37,495 nt of DNA from NCBI RefSeq assembly GCF_003859805.1, contig NZ_RQZG01000022.1, forward strand, positions 1 to 37,495, read 5' to 3'. Source of the stretch: Arachnia propionica. GTDB taxonomy: Bacteria; Actinomycetota; Actinomycetes; Propionibacteriales; Propionibacteriaceae. The position numbers and the translations under genes are program-made. The notes under the pieces are model-generated. The model saw nothing but the letters and a program-made list of their open reading frames with translations, was not told the DNA's origin and searched no databases. Positions 17,801 through 25,112 of this stretch are shown piece after piece; the first letter of the stretch is position 1; each line of letters opens with the position of its first letter.

Positions 17801-18463
17801 GGCGTAGGTGTCGTTGATGGTCAGCTGGCTCCTGTCGGCCAGGGCCTTGCCCGGGACGATGACACGCCAGGTGAGCGTGTCGTCGTCGATGAAGTAGCCC
17901 AGCTTGTCGAGCTCCTGCGGGGTGTACGGGTCGTAGCCGATGCCCTCGGCGCCATTCGGCAGCGGCACCTCCTTGGGGGTGTTGCCGTTCACCGTGAAGG
18001 TGAGGTTGGAGTTGTTGTACTCCTGGTGGGCGCGGGAGGTGAACCAGAGCTTGCCGCGCACGTTGCTCTTGTTCTCGGCCTCGGCCGACAGGGTGCACAG
18101 GATCTGGGTCTTCTGGATCTCGCAGGTGCCGTAGACCGGAGCGTCCTGGCCCTCCGGGGTCAGGTTGAAGCTCCCGACCTTGCCCTCCAGGGCGTTGACC
18201 GGCAGGCCGAGGCTGAAGGTGTCCCCGTCGTGGCCGGTGCCGTCCGGGATGGACCAGCTGGCCTCGATGCGGACGGTGTCGTTGACGAGGATCGCCTGGC
18301 CGGGACGCGTTTCGTTGGTGATGCTGATGGTGTCAGCGTTGATGGCGTTCACCTCGGCCGCGTGGGCGGGTGTGGCCTGCAGGTTGCCACCTGCGGCGAT
18401 CACCGCGGCGAGGAGGGCGAACAGCACCTTCCTGCCTCTGGTGAGAACTTTGGGTTTTTTCAT
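14822..18463 (-). CDS. Large exported repeat surface protein (adhesin-like)
   Basis: A 1213-residue secreted protein. Residues 1-35 form a signal peptide (basic start, hydrophobic core, ATPAHA cleavage site). Residues 40-320 resemble the Ig-like ligand-binding region of Sdr/collagen-type adhesins (ITNETRPGQAILVNDTVRIE; FTSRAHQEYNN). Residues 330-450 look like a DUF5979-type domain (FPVEFSFQRAGQQVTG). From about 459 come eight repeats of 75-90 residues, each starting like VTPVDPTITPGVC, with TEGITYG and GW...N.DGTATYT, and two Cys per repeat that may form disulfides. The end is GKPGMPKTGN and stop: a sortase-like MPKTG motif without the usual hydrophobic segment and basic tail. ATG 18463 follows a GGGGG stretch. 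Probably an adhesin or wall-associated stalk; how it is retained is unclear. Confidence 0.85.
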   Translation of the reverse strand: MKKPKVLTRGRKVLFALLAAVIAAGGNLQATPAHAAEVNAINADTISITNETRPGQAILVNDTVRIEASWSIPDGTGHDGDTFSLGLPVNALEGKVGSFNLTPEGQDAPVYGTCEIQKTQILCTLSAEAENKSNVRGKLWFTSRAHQEYNNSNLTFTVNGNTPKEVPLPNGAEGIGYDPYTPQELDKLGYFIDDDTLTWRVIVPGKALADRSQLTINDTYAMPGTNFTIEGAWFYKIPNTPKCWNNLYDGECRTELWSKEGAATDGVNVAFDDTKDTINVTVGAPFQIQEDKLYTLHIDLKVDGTVVPGSQFENVAIINGQAIKGDATKEAAGGGTGDGDAVGHIQLVKKLTGNHSVPADTVFPVEFSFQRAGQQVTGTLPLKADGTPQVLRNIVNGTVVTFTEGLPTVAGNTFGDPVFSGEGVADGGAASASATVTAQGTKTLEVTLTNPVEPPPALEQVTPVDPTITEGVCTPGSLERANPTVQVANTEGITYGAPQVTVQGNQATITVTATPENGKQLVDPLPAGWVKNPDGTSATFTKTIDHPACPATTVIPVDPTFEVGTCRPGEVEPSDPTITAATTEGITYSASWAIDNNEVVFTATATAKPGYEIDRANLTDGWTWNNEKGIAEFTKRVPKNVCVKTVVPAVPKVTAGVCRDGATVPTDPVVDLPATEGITYRDPQFAKEGRNVTVTVVAEREDGYIIDGGNLPQGWVYNNDGTATYTTTVEQPECTPVTPVAPTITPGVCTPGSLERANPTVEVATTEGITYGEPKITVQGGKATITVTATPVGDKQLIATLPEGWVKNPDGTSATYTKEIDHPACEATKVIPVSPKVQPGACTPGSTTPADPSVAITPTEGITYGDPQFAKDGRNVTVTVTATANQAYAIDGDKLTEGWKLNPDGTATYTIVVEQPVCELPTVTPVDPTVTPGVCTPGSLERSEPTVEVATTEGITYGKPQITTHGGKAIITVTATPEDGKQLVDALPEGWVKDPANNSAVYTKILDHPACEATTVVPVAPAVTPGVCTPGSTTPTDPSVELPTTEGITYGKPEFTVEGRKVTVKVIATVKDEAYAIDGDKLAEGWKLNADGTATYTTTVEQPACEVPAPPAPVEPVKPVDPKITPGVCKPGSKTPTPPRVQLPKVPGLVYGTPMMTVVGNKVTVTVTVVPEAGKKIGELGKGWTLNQNGSATYTYTGTNPVCGKPGMPKTGN

Positions 18464-18633
18464 CGTACCCCCGAGCTCGAATGGACAGTTGTCTGAGGGC
18501 AACATATCGCTTTGAAAGTCAACACGTCTAGCCGATGGGCTGACAGACTGCAAGAGGCTCGCCGAGGTGGGTCCGAAGCGGCACCGAACGTCAATTGCTG
18601 AAAGTTGGTAGAGCCGAAAGGTTGACAGAGCAA

Positions 18634-18674
18634 GGCGCAGCAGAAGTCGCTTTGACAAGGACCTCTGCTGCGCC
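18634..18674 (-). terminator. Hairpin terminator after the rhamnose operon
   Basis: GGCGCAGCAGA (18634-18644) and TCTGCTGCGCC (18664-18674) form a perfect 11-bp stem with a 19-base loop, starting 10 bases past the stop of the kinase-aldolase gene on the minus strand. No T-run. It separates the rhamnose operon from the promoter region of the surface protein (18464-18633), in which I see no convincing promoter. Confidence 0.75.
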
Positions 18675-18684
18675 CCGGGCCTGT

Positions 18685-21330
18685 TCAGTGGTTGGCGACC
18701 TGCTGGCGGTAGGCCTCGGCCTCCCAGGTCTCGATGAAAGTACGTTCACTTTCGTCGAGGGTCCGAATTCCGCCGAGAATCGTTGCGGCACGTGCCACTG
18801 TCAGGGCGTCGATGTAGACCTCCAGCGCGGTCTTCGCCTGCTTCTTCGACGACCCGACCGCAGCGATCCCGGCTCCCGGGATCACCGCGATCCTCGGGGT
18901 CTGGGCGTGGGTCTCCTCGTGACGACGCACCGCCTCGGCCACGTCGTCGCCGTCGTGGAGCACCAAGGCGAACGACCCGGCGTAGACGATCTGGTCCGGG
19001 ATGAGCGGCCCCTGCGTGATGAATCGGGCCCCCGCCTCGGTGAGCGGGAAGTCCGAGGCGATCGACGAGCCGTCCACCGCGACGGCCCGGGCACCGACGG
19101 CGCGCGCGAACTCCTTGGCCAGACCCGTGATGCCCGAACGTCGGGAGATCGCACCCTGGATCACCTTCAACACCCGGTTGCAGTCGGCCGCCACCTCGGC
19201 CACGTCGTCACCGGAGACGATCATCCCGTGGTTCATCAGGAACGTGATCCGCGGTGGCCGCTGCCCGGTGGCCTCGACGTGCTCGCGCCGTCGCCTGGCG
19301 ATCTCGCGGGCCAGTGGCAGCCCCGGGTCCACGTAGTCCACCCACAGCACCTCGTCCCCGAACAGCTCCCGGGTCAGCGCCGGGCCGTCGGTGTTGCAGG
19401 TGACGGCGTTGATGAGCAGCGGGTGCGTGTGCAGCACGTAGGCGTCCTCGATGAGGGCGTGGAACAGGATCTCCACCGACGGGCGGCGCGGCCCGTCGTC
19501 CAGCCGGGCCCGCGTGGCCAGCTGATGCACCGGATCCCCCAGCGACGGGTCCGGATCGGGGGCGTCCAGCGCGTCCACCAAGGTCCTCACGTCCAGTGGC
19601 ACCAGGTCCTGGGCCACCAGGGTGGCCATCGAGACCCCGCTCGGCTTGATCCACAGCACCCCGTCCACCTTGACCGACGAGTTGCCGCCGCCCGCGCGGG
19701 TGAACGCCGGTTTCGCACCGAACTCGTTCGACAGCCCGACGAGGGCTGCCAGCTCCGCCTCCGGGTGGGGCAGCGGGGCGGGGGAGGGCTCGACCCCCGA
19801 GGGTTCCGACACCGGGACCGCCTCCGGTTCGGTGAGCGCCTCCGGTTCCGGGGCCGCTTCTGGCTGGATGAGTGTTTCCGGGGCCGTCTCCGGCTGGATG
19901 AGCGCCTCCGGTTCGGTGAGTGTCTCCGGCTCCGGGACCGACGGCTCGGTCGTCTCCGGGGTCGGGTACCAGGTGGTCACCTCGCTGGAGGACCGCACGA
20001 CCTCACGCAGGTCCTCCAACGAACCGTTCAGCAGACCGACGGCCCGCGCCTGGACGAGCGCGTTGCCGATGGCGGTGGCCTCCATCGGGCCGGAGGTCAC
20101 GGTGAGCCGGGTGCGGTCGGCCGCCAGCTGGCTCAGCAACTCGTTCGCGGACCCGCCACCGACGATGACCAGTCGCTCGGGGTGCTGCCCGGTCAGGGCC
20201 ACCAGCTCGTCGATGGTGCGGGCGTAGGCCAGGGCCAGCGAGTCCAGCACCGAGCGGGTGAACACCGCCCGGTCCGCCAGACGCGGGTCGTCGCCCGCCA
20301 GGGCCCGGATCCGCTCCGGCATGTCGCCCGGCGCGATGAGCGACGGATCGGTGGCGTCGAAGACCGGGGCATCCGTCACCTCGCGGGCCTCGTCCACCAG
20401 GTCCTGGACGCGGCCCTCACCCCAGGCGCGGATCGACTCCGACAGCAGCCACATCCCGTTGATGTTCTTCAGGAACCGGACGCGGTCGTCCACCCCGCCC
20501 TCGTTGGTGAAGTTGGCGGCCCGTGCCCCGGGGGTGAGGATCGGGTCACGCAGCTCCTGCCCGAGCAGCGACCACGTCCCCGAGGACAGGAACACGTCCC
20601 CCTCGTCCTGCAGTGGTGCCCCGACGACGGCGGAGGCGGTGTCGTGGGTGCCGACCGCCACCAGTGGGATGCCGGTCGCCGGCCCCACGGCGATGGTGCC
20701 GACGATGCTGCCCGGCGGGACCACCTCGGGGAAGAGGTGCCGGGGCAGGCCGAGCCGGTCGATCAGCTCCCAGTCCCACTGCCGGGTGTGCGGGTCGAGC
20801 AGCCCCGTGGTGGAGGCGTTGGTGGCCTCCGCGACGAGCCGTCCGGTCAACAGGTAGCCGATGAGGTCGGGCAGCAGCAGCATCCGCTCCACGCCCTCCA
20901 GACGACCGTGGTCGAGGTCGTCGACCAGCTGGTTGACGGTGTTGAACGGCAGGTCCTGGATGCCGGTGCGGGAGTACAGCTCGGGCAGGTCGATGAGCTG
21001 CTGCACCCGTTCCCGACCCGCGTCACACCGCGGGTCACGGTAGTGGAAGGGGGCGGCGACGAGCCTGCCGCCCGCGACCAGACCGTAGTCCACGGCCCAC
21101 GAGTCGATGCCGACGGCGCGCACCCCGTCGGGGGCCATCGCGACGGCCCAGGCGATGCCCTCCTGGATCTCCTCCAGCAGCCGGGCGATGTCCAACCGGA
21201 GTCCGTCCGGGCCCTGCTCGGGCGCGGTGTCGAAACGGTGCACCTCGGTCAGGTCGATGCCCTCGTCGAAACGGACCAGGATCACGCGCCCACTGGTGGC
21301 GCCGAGGTCGACGGCGATGACGGCAGCCAT
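18685..21330 (-). CDS. rhaB: Fused rhamnulokinase and class II rhamnulose-1-phosphate aldolase
   Basis: An 881-residue bifunctional protein. Residues 1-450 are a rhamnulokinase of the FGGY family: AVIAVDLGATSGRVILV at the start, GIDSWAVDYGLV near 85, VAVGTHDTASAVVG near 235, and VIVGGGSANELL near 395. Residues 453-528 are a Pro/Glu-rich linker with repeated EPEALIQPE units. Residues 530-881 are a class II aldolase domain: GGGNSSVKVDG and IKPSGV bind phosphate, VLHTHPLLINAV gives the zinc HxH near 632, and NHGMIVSGDDV the third His. It resembles the aldolase half of the RhaD/RhaEW aldolase-dehydrogenase, but the dehydrogenase half is absent. Predicted products are dihydroxyacetone phosphate and L-lactaldehyde. 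The ATG is two bases after the rhaI stop, so translation is coupled. The kinase call is firm; aldolase substrate is inferred from context. Confidence 0.88.
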   Translation of the reverse strand: MAAVIAVDLGATSGRVILVRFDEGIDLTEVHRFDTAPEQGPDGLRLDIARLLEEIQEGIAWAVAMAPDGVRAVGIDSWAVDYGLVAGGRLVAAPFHYRDPRCDAGRERVQQLIDLPELYSRTGIQDLPFNTVNQLVDDLDHGRLEGVERMLLLPDLIGYLLTGRLVAEATNASTTGLLDPHTRQWDWELIDRLGLPRHLFPEVVPPGSIVGTIAVGPATGIPLVAVGTHDTASAVVGAPLQDEGDVFLSSGTWSLLGQELRDPILTPGARAANFTNEGGVDDRVRFLKNINGMWLLSESIRAWGEGRVQDLVDEAREVTDAPVFDATDPSLIAPGDMPERIRALAGDDPRLADRAVFTRSVLDSLALAYARTIDELVALTGQHPERLVIVGGGSANELLSQLAADRTRLTVTSGPMEATAIGNALVQARAVGLLNGSLEDLREVVRSSSEVTTWYPTPETTEPSVPEPETLTEPEALIQPETAPETLIQPEAAPEPEALTEPEAVPVSEPSGVEPSPAPLPHPEAELAALVGLSNEFGAKPAFTRAGGGNSSVKVDGVLWIKPSGVSMATLVAQDLVPLDVRTLVDALDAPDPDPSLGDPVHQLATRARLDDGPRRPSVEILFHALIEDAYVLHTHPLLINAVTCNTDGPALTRELFGDEVLWVDYVDPGLPLAREIARRRREHVEATGQRPPRITFLMNHGMIVSGDDVAEVAADCNRVLKVIQGAISRRSGITGLAKEFARAVGARAVAVDGSSIASDFPLTEAGARFITQGPLIPDQIVYAGSFALVLHDGDDVAEAVRRHEETHAQTPRIAVIPGAGIAAVGSSKKQAKTALEVYIDALTVARAATILGGIRTLDESERTFIETWEAEAYRQQVANH

Positions 21331-21332
21331 GC

Positions 21333-22496
21333 TCACGCCCCCCATCCGGCCTGGGTGCCACCGACCCGCTCGGCGGCGATCCGGGCCAGGTAACCACTGT
21401 CGGCGAAGGCGCGCATCGGGTCGGCGGGCAGCCCCCGCGAGGTGCGCCACTGCGCCAACGCGGGTCGCACATCGGTGTAGAAGGCGTCCATGAGGATGCT
21501 GTTCGCGCCCAGCACGTCACCCGCCTGCTGTGCGGCGGCCAGGGCGTCGGCATCGACGAGCAGCGCCCGCGCGGTCATCTCCTGCACGTTCAGCACGGAA
21601 CGGATCTGGCCGGGGATCTTGTCCTCGATGTTGTGGCACTGGTCCAGCATGAACACCACCCCCGAGTCGGGCTCGAAGCCGCCGCCGCGTCGCACCTCCC
21701 ACAGGATGCGGAACAACTGGAACGGGTCGGCGGCCCCGACGATGAGGTCGTCGTCGGCGTAGAACCGGGAGTTGAAGTCGAAGGAACCGAGCCGGCCCAG
21801 CCGCAGCAGCTGCGCCACGATGAACTCGATGTTGGTGCCCGGCGCGTGGTGGCCGGTGTCGAGGCAGACCACGCCGCGCTCACCCAGTGCGAGGACCTGG
21901 GTCAGGGCGGTGCCCCAGTCGGGGACGTCGGTGTGGTAGAACGACGGCTCGAAGAACTTGTACTCCAGCACGAGTCGCTGGTGGGGGCCGAGGTGGGAGT
22001 AGATCTCGGCCAAGGACTCGGCCAGCCAGTCCTGGCGACGGCGGATGTCCCCCTGGCCGGGGTAGTTGGTCCCATCGGCCAGCCACACCTTGAGATCACG
22101 ACTGCCGGTGGCGTTCATCACCTCGATGCACTCGAGGTGGTGCTCGATCGCCCTGCGTCGGGTGCCCGGGTCGTGGTGGGCGAGGCTGCCGAAACGGTAG
22201 GCGTCGTCCTGGAAGGTGTTGGAGTTGATGGTGCCGATCCCGACTCCCTGCTCGGCTGCGTACTGCGTGAGTGCGGCCCAGTCGTCGACCTTGTCCCACG
22301 GGTAGTGCAGTGCCACCTTCGGGGCCAGTCCGGTGTACGCGTGGACCTGGGCGGCGTCGGCGATCTTCTCCTCGACGCCGCGGGGGGTGCCCGGGGTGGT
22401 GAACACGCGGAACCGGGTGCCGGAGTTCCCGTAGGCCCACGAGGGGACCTCGATCTCCTGGGCGGCGAGAACCGCGCTGGTGGTGTCGTCGAACAT
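21333..22496 (-). CDS. rhaI: L-rhamnose isomerase
   Basis: A 387-residue TIM-barrel isomerase of the RhaI type (Pseudomonas stutzeri-like, about 390-430 residues), converting L-rhamnose to L-rhamnulose in the cytoplasm. Characteristic segments are PSWAYGNSGTRF near the start, ALHYPWDKVDDW, INSNTFQDDAYRFGS, KVWLADGTNYPGQ, VLEYKFFEPSFYHTD, LDTGHHAPGTNIEF and DFNSRFYADDDL, which contain the acidic and His metal ligands. ATG 22496 follows AAGGAGG at good spacing. It is the first structural gene of the operon: the kinase-aldolase starts two bases after it. The upstream 58-base gap to the LacI gene contains TGAAAC motifs that could be the operator. Confidence 0.93.
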   Translation of the reverse strand: MFDDTTSAVLAAQEIEVPSWAYGNSGTRFRVFTTPGTPRGVEEKIADAAQVHAYTGLAPKVALHYPWDKVDDWAALTQYAAEQGVGIGTINSNTFQDDAYRFGSLAHHDPGTRRRAIEHHLECIEVMNATGSRDLKVWLADGTNYPGQGDIRRRQDWLAESLAEIYSHLGPHQRLVLEYKFFEPSFYHTDVPDWGTALTQVLALGERGVVCLDTGHHAPGTNIEFIVAQLLRLGRLGSFDFNSRFYADDDLIVGAADPFQLFRILWEVRRGGGFEPDSGVVFMLDQCHNIEDKIPGQIRSVLNVQEMTARALLVDADALAAAQQAGDVLGANSILMDAFYTDVRPALAQWRTSRGLPADPMRAFADSGYLARIAAERVGGTQAGWGA

Positions 22497-22507
22497 GGCG
22501 CCTCCTT

Positions 22508-22553
22508 GCGCTGGACAGGCGGGTTTTATCGTTTCAAGTTGGGGTTTCAGCAG
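22508..22553 (-). promoter_or_regulatory. Possible LacI-type operator before rhaI
   Basis: On the coding strand this short gap reads CTGAAACC, then CTTGAAACGATAAAAC. TTGAAACG is the half-site common to many LacI-family operators; the opposite half (ATAAAAC) is poor. The position between the regulator and the isomerase gene suits regulation of rhaI by the adjacent LacI protein. Weak evidence: only one good half-site is visible. Confidence 0.4.
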
Positions 22554-22554
22554 A

Positions 22555-23589
22555 TTACTGTCGGTGGTGGGGAGGGTCAAGGGTGGGTGTCGAGGAGGCC
22601 CGCGACACCAGCTGCGGCTGCAGCACGACACGCCGGTGCCGGTGGTCGTCACCGTCGCTGATCTCCTGCAGCAGCAACTCGGCGGCCTGGCGCCCGAGGT
22701 CCCGACGGGGCTGTGCCACCGATGACAACGGCACCGCCGCGGCGGCCGCGAAGTCGATGTCGTCGTAGCCGACCAGGGCGATGTCGGCCGGGACCCGCAG
22801 TCCGTGCGCGACGAACCCCTGCAGCATCCCGATGGCCAGCATGTCGTTGGCGCAGAACACCCCGGTGGGCCGGGACTCCTCGGGCAGGGCGATCAGGGCC
22901 TCGGCGGCGGCCCGCCCCGAGTCGAAGTCCAGGGCGGCGGTCGGCAGGTCGATCACCGTCGCAGTTGTCGCGGTCGCGGCCAGGAAACCCTCCCGACGGT
23001 TGGTCACCTGGGCCAGCTCGACCGGACCACCGACGAAGGCGAGCCGACGATGCCCGGAGGCGAGCAGGTGCTCCCCGGCCAGACGCCCACCGGCCACGTC
23101 GTCGACACCGATGCTGCAGCAGCCGTCGCCGTCGGCGCGATCCACCAGCACCGTCGGGACCCCGGCGGCCCCCAGGGCAGCGACCTCCGGCGGCAAGGGC
23201 CCGATGGGCCCGAGGATCACCCCGGACAGGCGCTGCCCGAGGAAGGAACGCAGCAGCTCGGCCTCACGGGAGGGACGGTTGTCGGCATCCCCGATGGTCG
23301 CGGCGTACCCCGCCTCCTCCAGCCGCGCCTGGGCACCGCGCAGCACATCCGCGAAGAACGGGTTGGCGACATCCATCACGGCCAACCCGATGGTCAGGGA
23401 ACGGCCCACACGCAGGGCCCTGGCCTGCGGGTTGGGCACCCAGCCCAGCTCCGCGATGGCCGCCTCGACGCGTTCCCTGGTGGCCGGCTGCACCCGCTGC
23501 GGATTGTTGATGACGTTCGAGACGGTGCCGACCGACACCGAGGCGCGATCCGCCACATCCCGCATGCTGAGGCGTGACTGGCTCCTCAC
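22555..23589 (-). CDS. LacI-family transcriptional regulator, probably of rhamnose genes
   Basis: A 344-residue LacI/GalR regulator. The helix-turn-helix and hinge are at residues 8-55 (SMRDVADRASVSVGTVSNVI, then NPQRV and GWVPNPQARAL). The periplasmic-binding-like effector domain follows: IGLAVMDVANPFFADVLRG, VDDVAGGRLAGEHLLASGHRRL and FCANDMLAIGMLQG. GTG 23589 is six bases from AGGAAGG; the longer frame back to 23619 lacks support. It is immediately upstream of and in the same direction as rhaI, so it most likely senses L-rhamnose or a catabolite and controls rhaI and the kinase-aldolase. Its own promoter region contains a palindromic repeat array. Confidence 0.9.
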   Translation of the reverse strand: MRSQSRLSMRDVADRASVSVGTVSNVINNPQRVQPATRERVEAAIAELGWVPNPQARALRVGRSLTIGLAVMDVANPFFADVLRGAQARLEEAGYAATIGDADNRPSREAELLRSFLGQRLSGVILGPIGPLPPEVAALGAAGVPTVLVDRADGDGCCSIGVDDVAGGRLAGEHLLASGHRRLAFVGGPVELAQVTNRREGFLAATATTATVIDLPTAALDFDSGRAAAEALIALPEESRPTGVFCANDMLAIGMLQGFVAHGLRVPADIALVGYDDIDFAAAAAVPLSSVAQPRRDLGRQAAELLLQEISDGDDHRHRRVVLQPQLVSRASSTPTLDPPHHRQ

Positions 23590-23677
23590 CGGCTTCCTTC
23601 CTGTCCGAGCTGCGACCACTTTATCCCTTCGAGGGGATCAGGAGGGAGGTACCCGGGTCCTCGCTGTGCCGTGCTTT

Positions 23678-23775
23678 GCCTGCGCTAGGGATGAGTTGCC
23701 TGCCTTAAATCAAATTGCCTGTCTAATAAGGCAGGCAATTCCGAACAAGGCAGGCAAACCAGTCCCAGGACAGGC
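23678..23775. repeat. Mirror-symmetric GCCTGTC array, copy 1
   Basis: Rightward sites GCCTGCG, GCCTGCC and GCCTGTC start at 23678, 23698 and 23717; leftward sites GGCAGGC, GGCAGGC and GACAGGC start at 23730, 23749 and 23769. Spacing is 19-20 bp on both sides of a central dyad, AATTGCCTGTCT-AATA-AGGCAGGCAATT, which has one mismatch. It lies just past the 3' end of the second LacI gene (stop at 23791) and upstream of the first. The same element, with one more site, occurs at 35948-36065. Confidence 0.88.
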
Positions 23776-23790
23776 GAAACCACTGATGAC

Positions 23791-24810
23791 TCAGCGGGTG
23801 CGCGGCACCGTGGTGGAGGCACGTGCCCTGAGTTCGGGAACGACCACCTCGTGGTGTGCGGTGGTGCGTCCATTGATCCTCTCGAGGAGGAACCTGGCGG
23901 CCAGGCGGCCACAGCTGGTGGCCGACTGGTGGATGGAGGTGAGTGAGATCAGGGGATGAGCGGCGATGGGGGAGTCGTCGTAACCGACCACGGAGATCTC
24001 GCGGCTGGTCAGACCCGCCTCCCCCATGGCCCGCAGCACACCGAGGGCCAGTTCGTCGTGTCCGGCGTAGACGGCGGTGGGGCGGTGGGGGCCGTCGAGG
24101 AGGTCACGCATGGCCTGGGCGGCGCCGTCCTCGGAGGGGGCGGTGGTGATGACGCGGGTGAGGTCCGCGAGCCGGTGTTCGGCCATGAACTCGCGGTAGG
24201 CCTCGGCCCGGACGGCGTGCGGGGCGTTGTCGAGGTGGTTCTCGGCATCCGGGGTGATGGTGAGGTGGACGATGTCGCGGTGTCCCAGGCTCACCAGGTG
24301 TTCCAGGGCGAGTCGGGTGCCCAGTGCGTCGTCGTCGGAGATGGTGTCGTAGGTGGTGGCCTCGTCGCGGCGGCCGAGCAGCACCAGGGGGATCCTCGTG
24401 CCGAGGGATTCCAGCCAGTCGGGGTCGACCGCGGGGGAGACGGCGACGATGCCGTCGACCTGGCGGTCGGCGAGCACCTGGATGGCGCGTGTGCTGTCCC
24501 GGTCCGGCCCGGCGGGGGCGATGATGACCTGGTACGGGGTCTCCTCGATGGCGTCGATGAAGCTCTGGATGACGTCGTCGAGGAAGCTGTTGGCGATGCC
24601 CGGGACCTCGATGCCGAGGGTGTAGCCCTGGCCTCGCATGGCGCGGGCGGTGGCGCTGGGGCGGTAGCCGAGGGTGTCGATGGCGTGCTGGACGCGTTCC
24701 CGCATGGCGTTGCTGACCCCGTAGGCGTTGCGGATCACCTTGGAGACCGCGGCCCGGGACACCCCGGCGTGGTGGGCCACGTCGCTGATGGTGACGGTGG
24801 TGCGGTTCAT
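23791..24810 (-). CDS. LacI-family transcriptional regulator
   Basis: A 339-residue LacI/GalR regulator, clearly different from its neighbour at 22555. The DNA-binding part is VTISDVAHHAGVSRAAVSKV (residues 6-25) and the hinge GYRPSATARAMRGQ. Effector-domain blocks include GIEVPGIANSFLDDVI, VDGIVAVSPAVDPDW, VYAGHDELALGVLRAMGE and VVGYDDSPIAAHPLISLTS. ATG 24810 follows GAGGAG at five bases. It is divergent from the GH3-like gene, and a 12-bp-arm dyad sits 23-50 bases before its start, so it probably represses itself and that gene. The ligand is unknown, likely a sugar. The gene's 3' end is followed by the GCCTGTC array. Confidence 0.9.
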   Translation of the reverse strand: MNRTTVTISDVAHHAGVSRAAVSKVIRNAYGVSNAMRERVQHAIDTLGYRPSATARAMRGQGYTLGIEVPGIANSFLDDVIQSFIDAIEETPYQVIIAPAGPDRDSTRAIQVLADRQVDGIVAVSPAVDPDWLESLGTRIPLVLLGRRDEATTYDTISDDDALGTRLALEHLVSLGHRDIVHLTITPDAENHLDNAPHAVRAEAYREFMAEHRLADLTRVITTAPSEDGAAQAMRDLLDGPHRPTAVYAGHDELALGVLRAMGEAGLTSREISVVGYDDSPIAAHPLISLTSIHQSATSCGRLAARFLLERINGRTTAHHEVVVPELRARASTTVPRTR

Positions 24811-24832
24811 GGGGGCTCCTCGACGAGCGTGT

Positions 24833-24860
24833 ATCGATCTACAAATGATTGTAGATCGAT
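24833..24860. promoter_or_regulatory. Perfect 12-bp-arm dyad, likely LacI-family operator
   Basis: ATCGATCTACAA (24833-24844) and TTGTAGATCGAT (24849-24860) are perfect complements separated by ATGA. The dyad is centred about 37 bases before the start of the LacI gene at 23791-24810 and in the shared divergent region with the GH3-like gene. A LacI dimer recognising TCTACAA half-sites would explain it. Confidence 0.75.
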
Positions 24861-24953
24861 CTTGGGTCGTGGTCAACTGGGGGCGGCGATCTCGTTCCGG
24901 GGTGGCGTGGGGCTTCCCGGAAGGAGCATGAACGCCCTTCTCGATCGCGAGAT

Positions 24954-24979
24954 GAACAAACTGAATGAGCGTTTTGTTC
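24954..24979. promoter_or_regulatory. GAACAAA/TTTGTTC dyad in GH3-like promoter region
   Basis: GAACAAA (24954-24960) and TTTGTTC (24973-24979) form a 7-bp dyad with a 12-base spacer, 134-159 bases before the GH3-like start. It could be a second regulator site. The 250-base divergent region also holds the 12-bp-arm operator; I see no clear -35/-10 pair. Confidence 0.4.
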
Positions 24980-25112
24980 GGTGGGGGTCCGCCGAAAGGT
25001 TGGTTTTCTTTTCAAGCACCTTGGGGATGTGGACGATCAAGGAGTCACCTTCTCCGGGTGAGACCCGGAGGTCTGCTCGAGGCAGACTCAACGACCAATG
25101 AAGGAGTGGATC

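Noticed and set aside
14480-18496. A 1338-codon open frame on the plus strand opposite the surface protein gene
   Set aside because: It is the GC-rich antisense shadow of the repeats: Gly/Arg/Val/His-rich, no domains, and it crosses the terminator and the ATP-grasp gene.
18595-21393. A 932-codon open frame opposite the kinase-aldolase gene
   Set aside because: Composition is typical of antisense GC-rich frames, and the minus strand shows clear catalytic motifs along its whole length.
23678-23775. CRISPR array
   Set aside because: Repeats are 7-10 bp, mirror-inverted around one centre, with no uniform spacers, and there are no cas genes.
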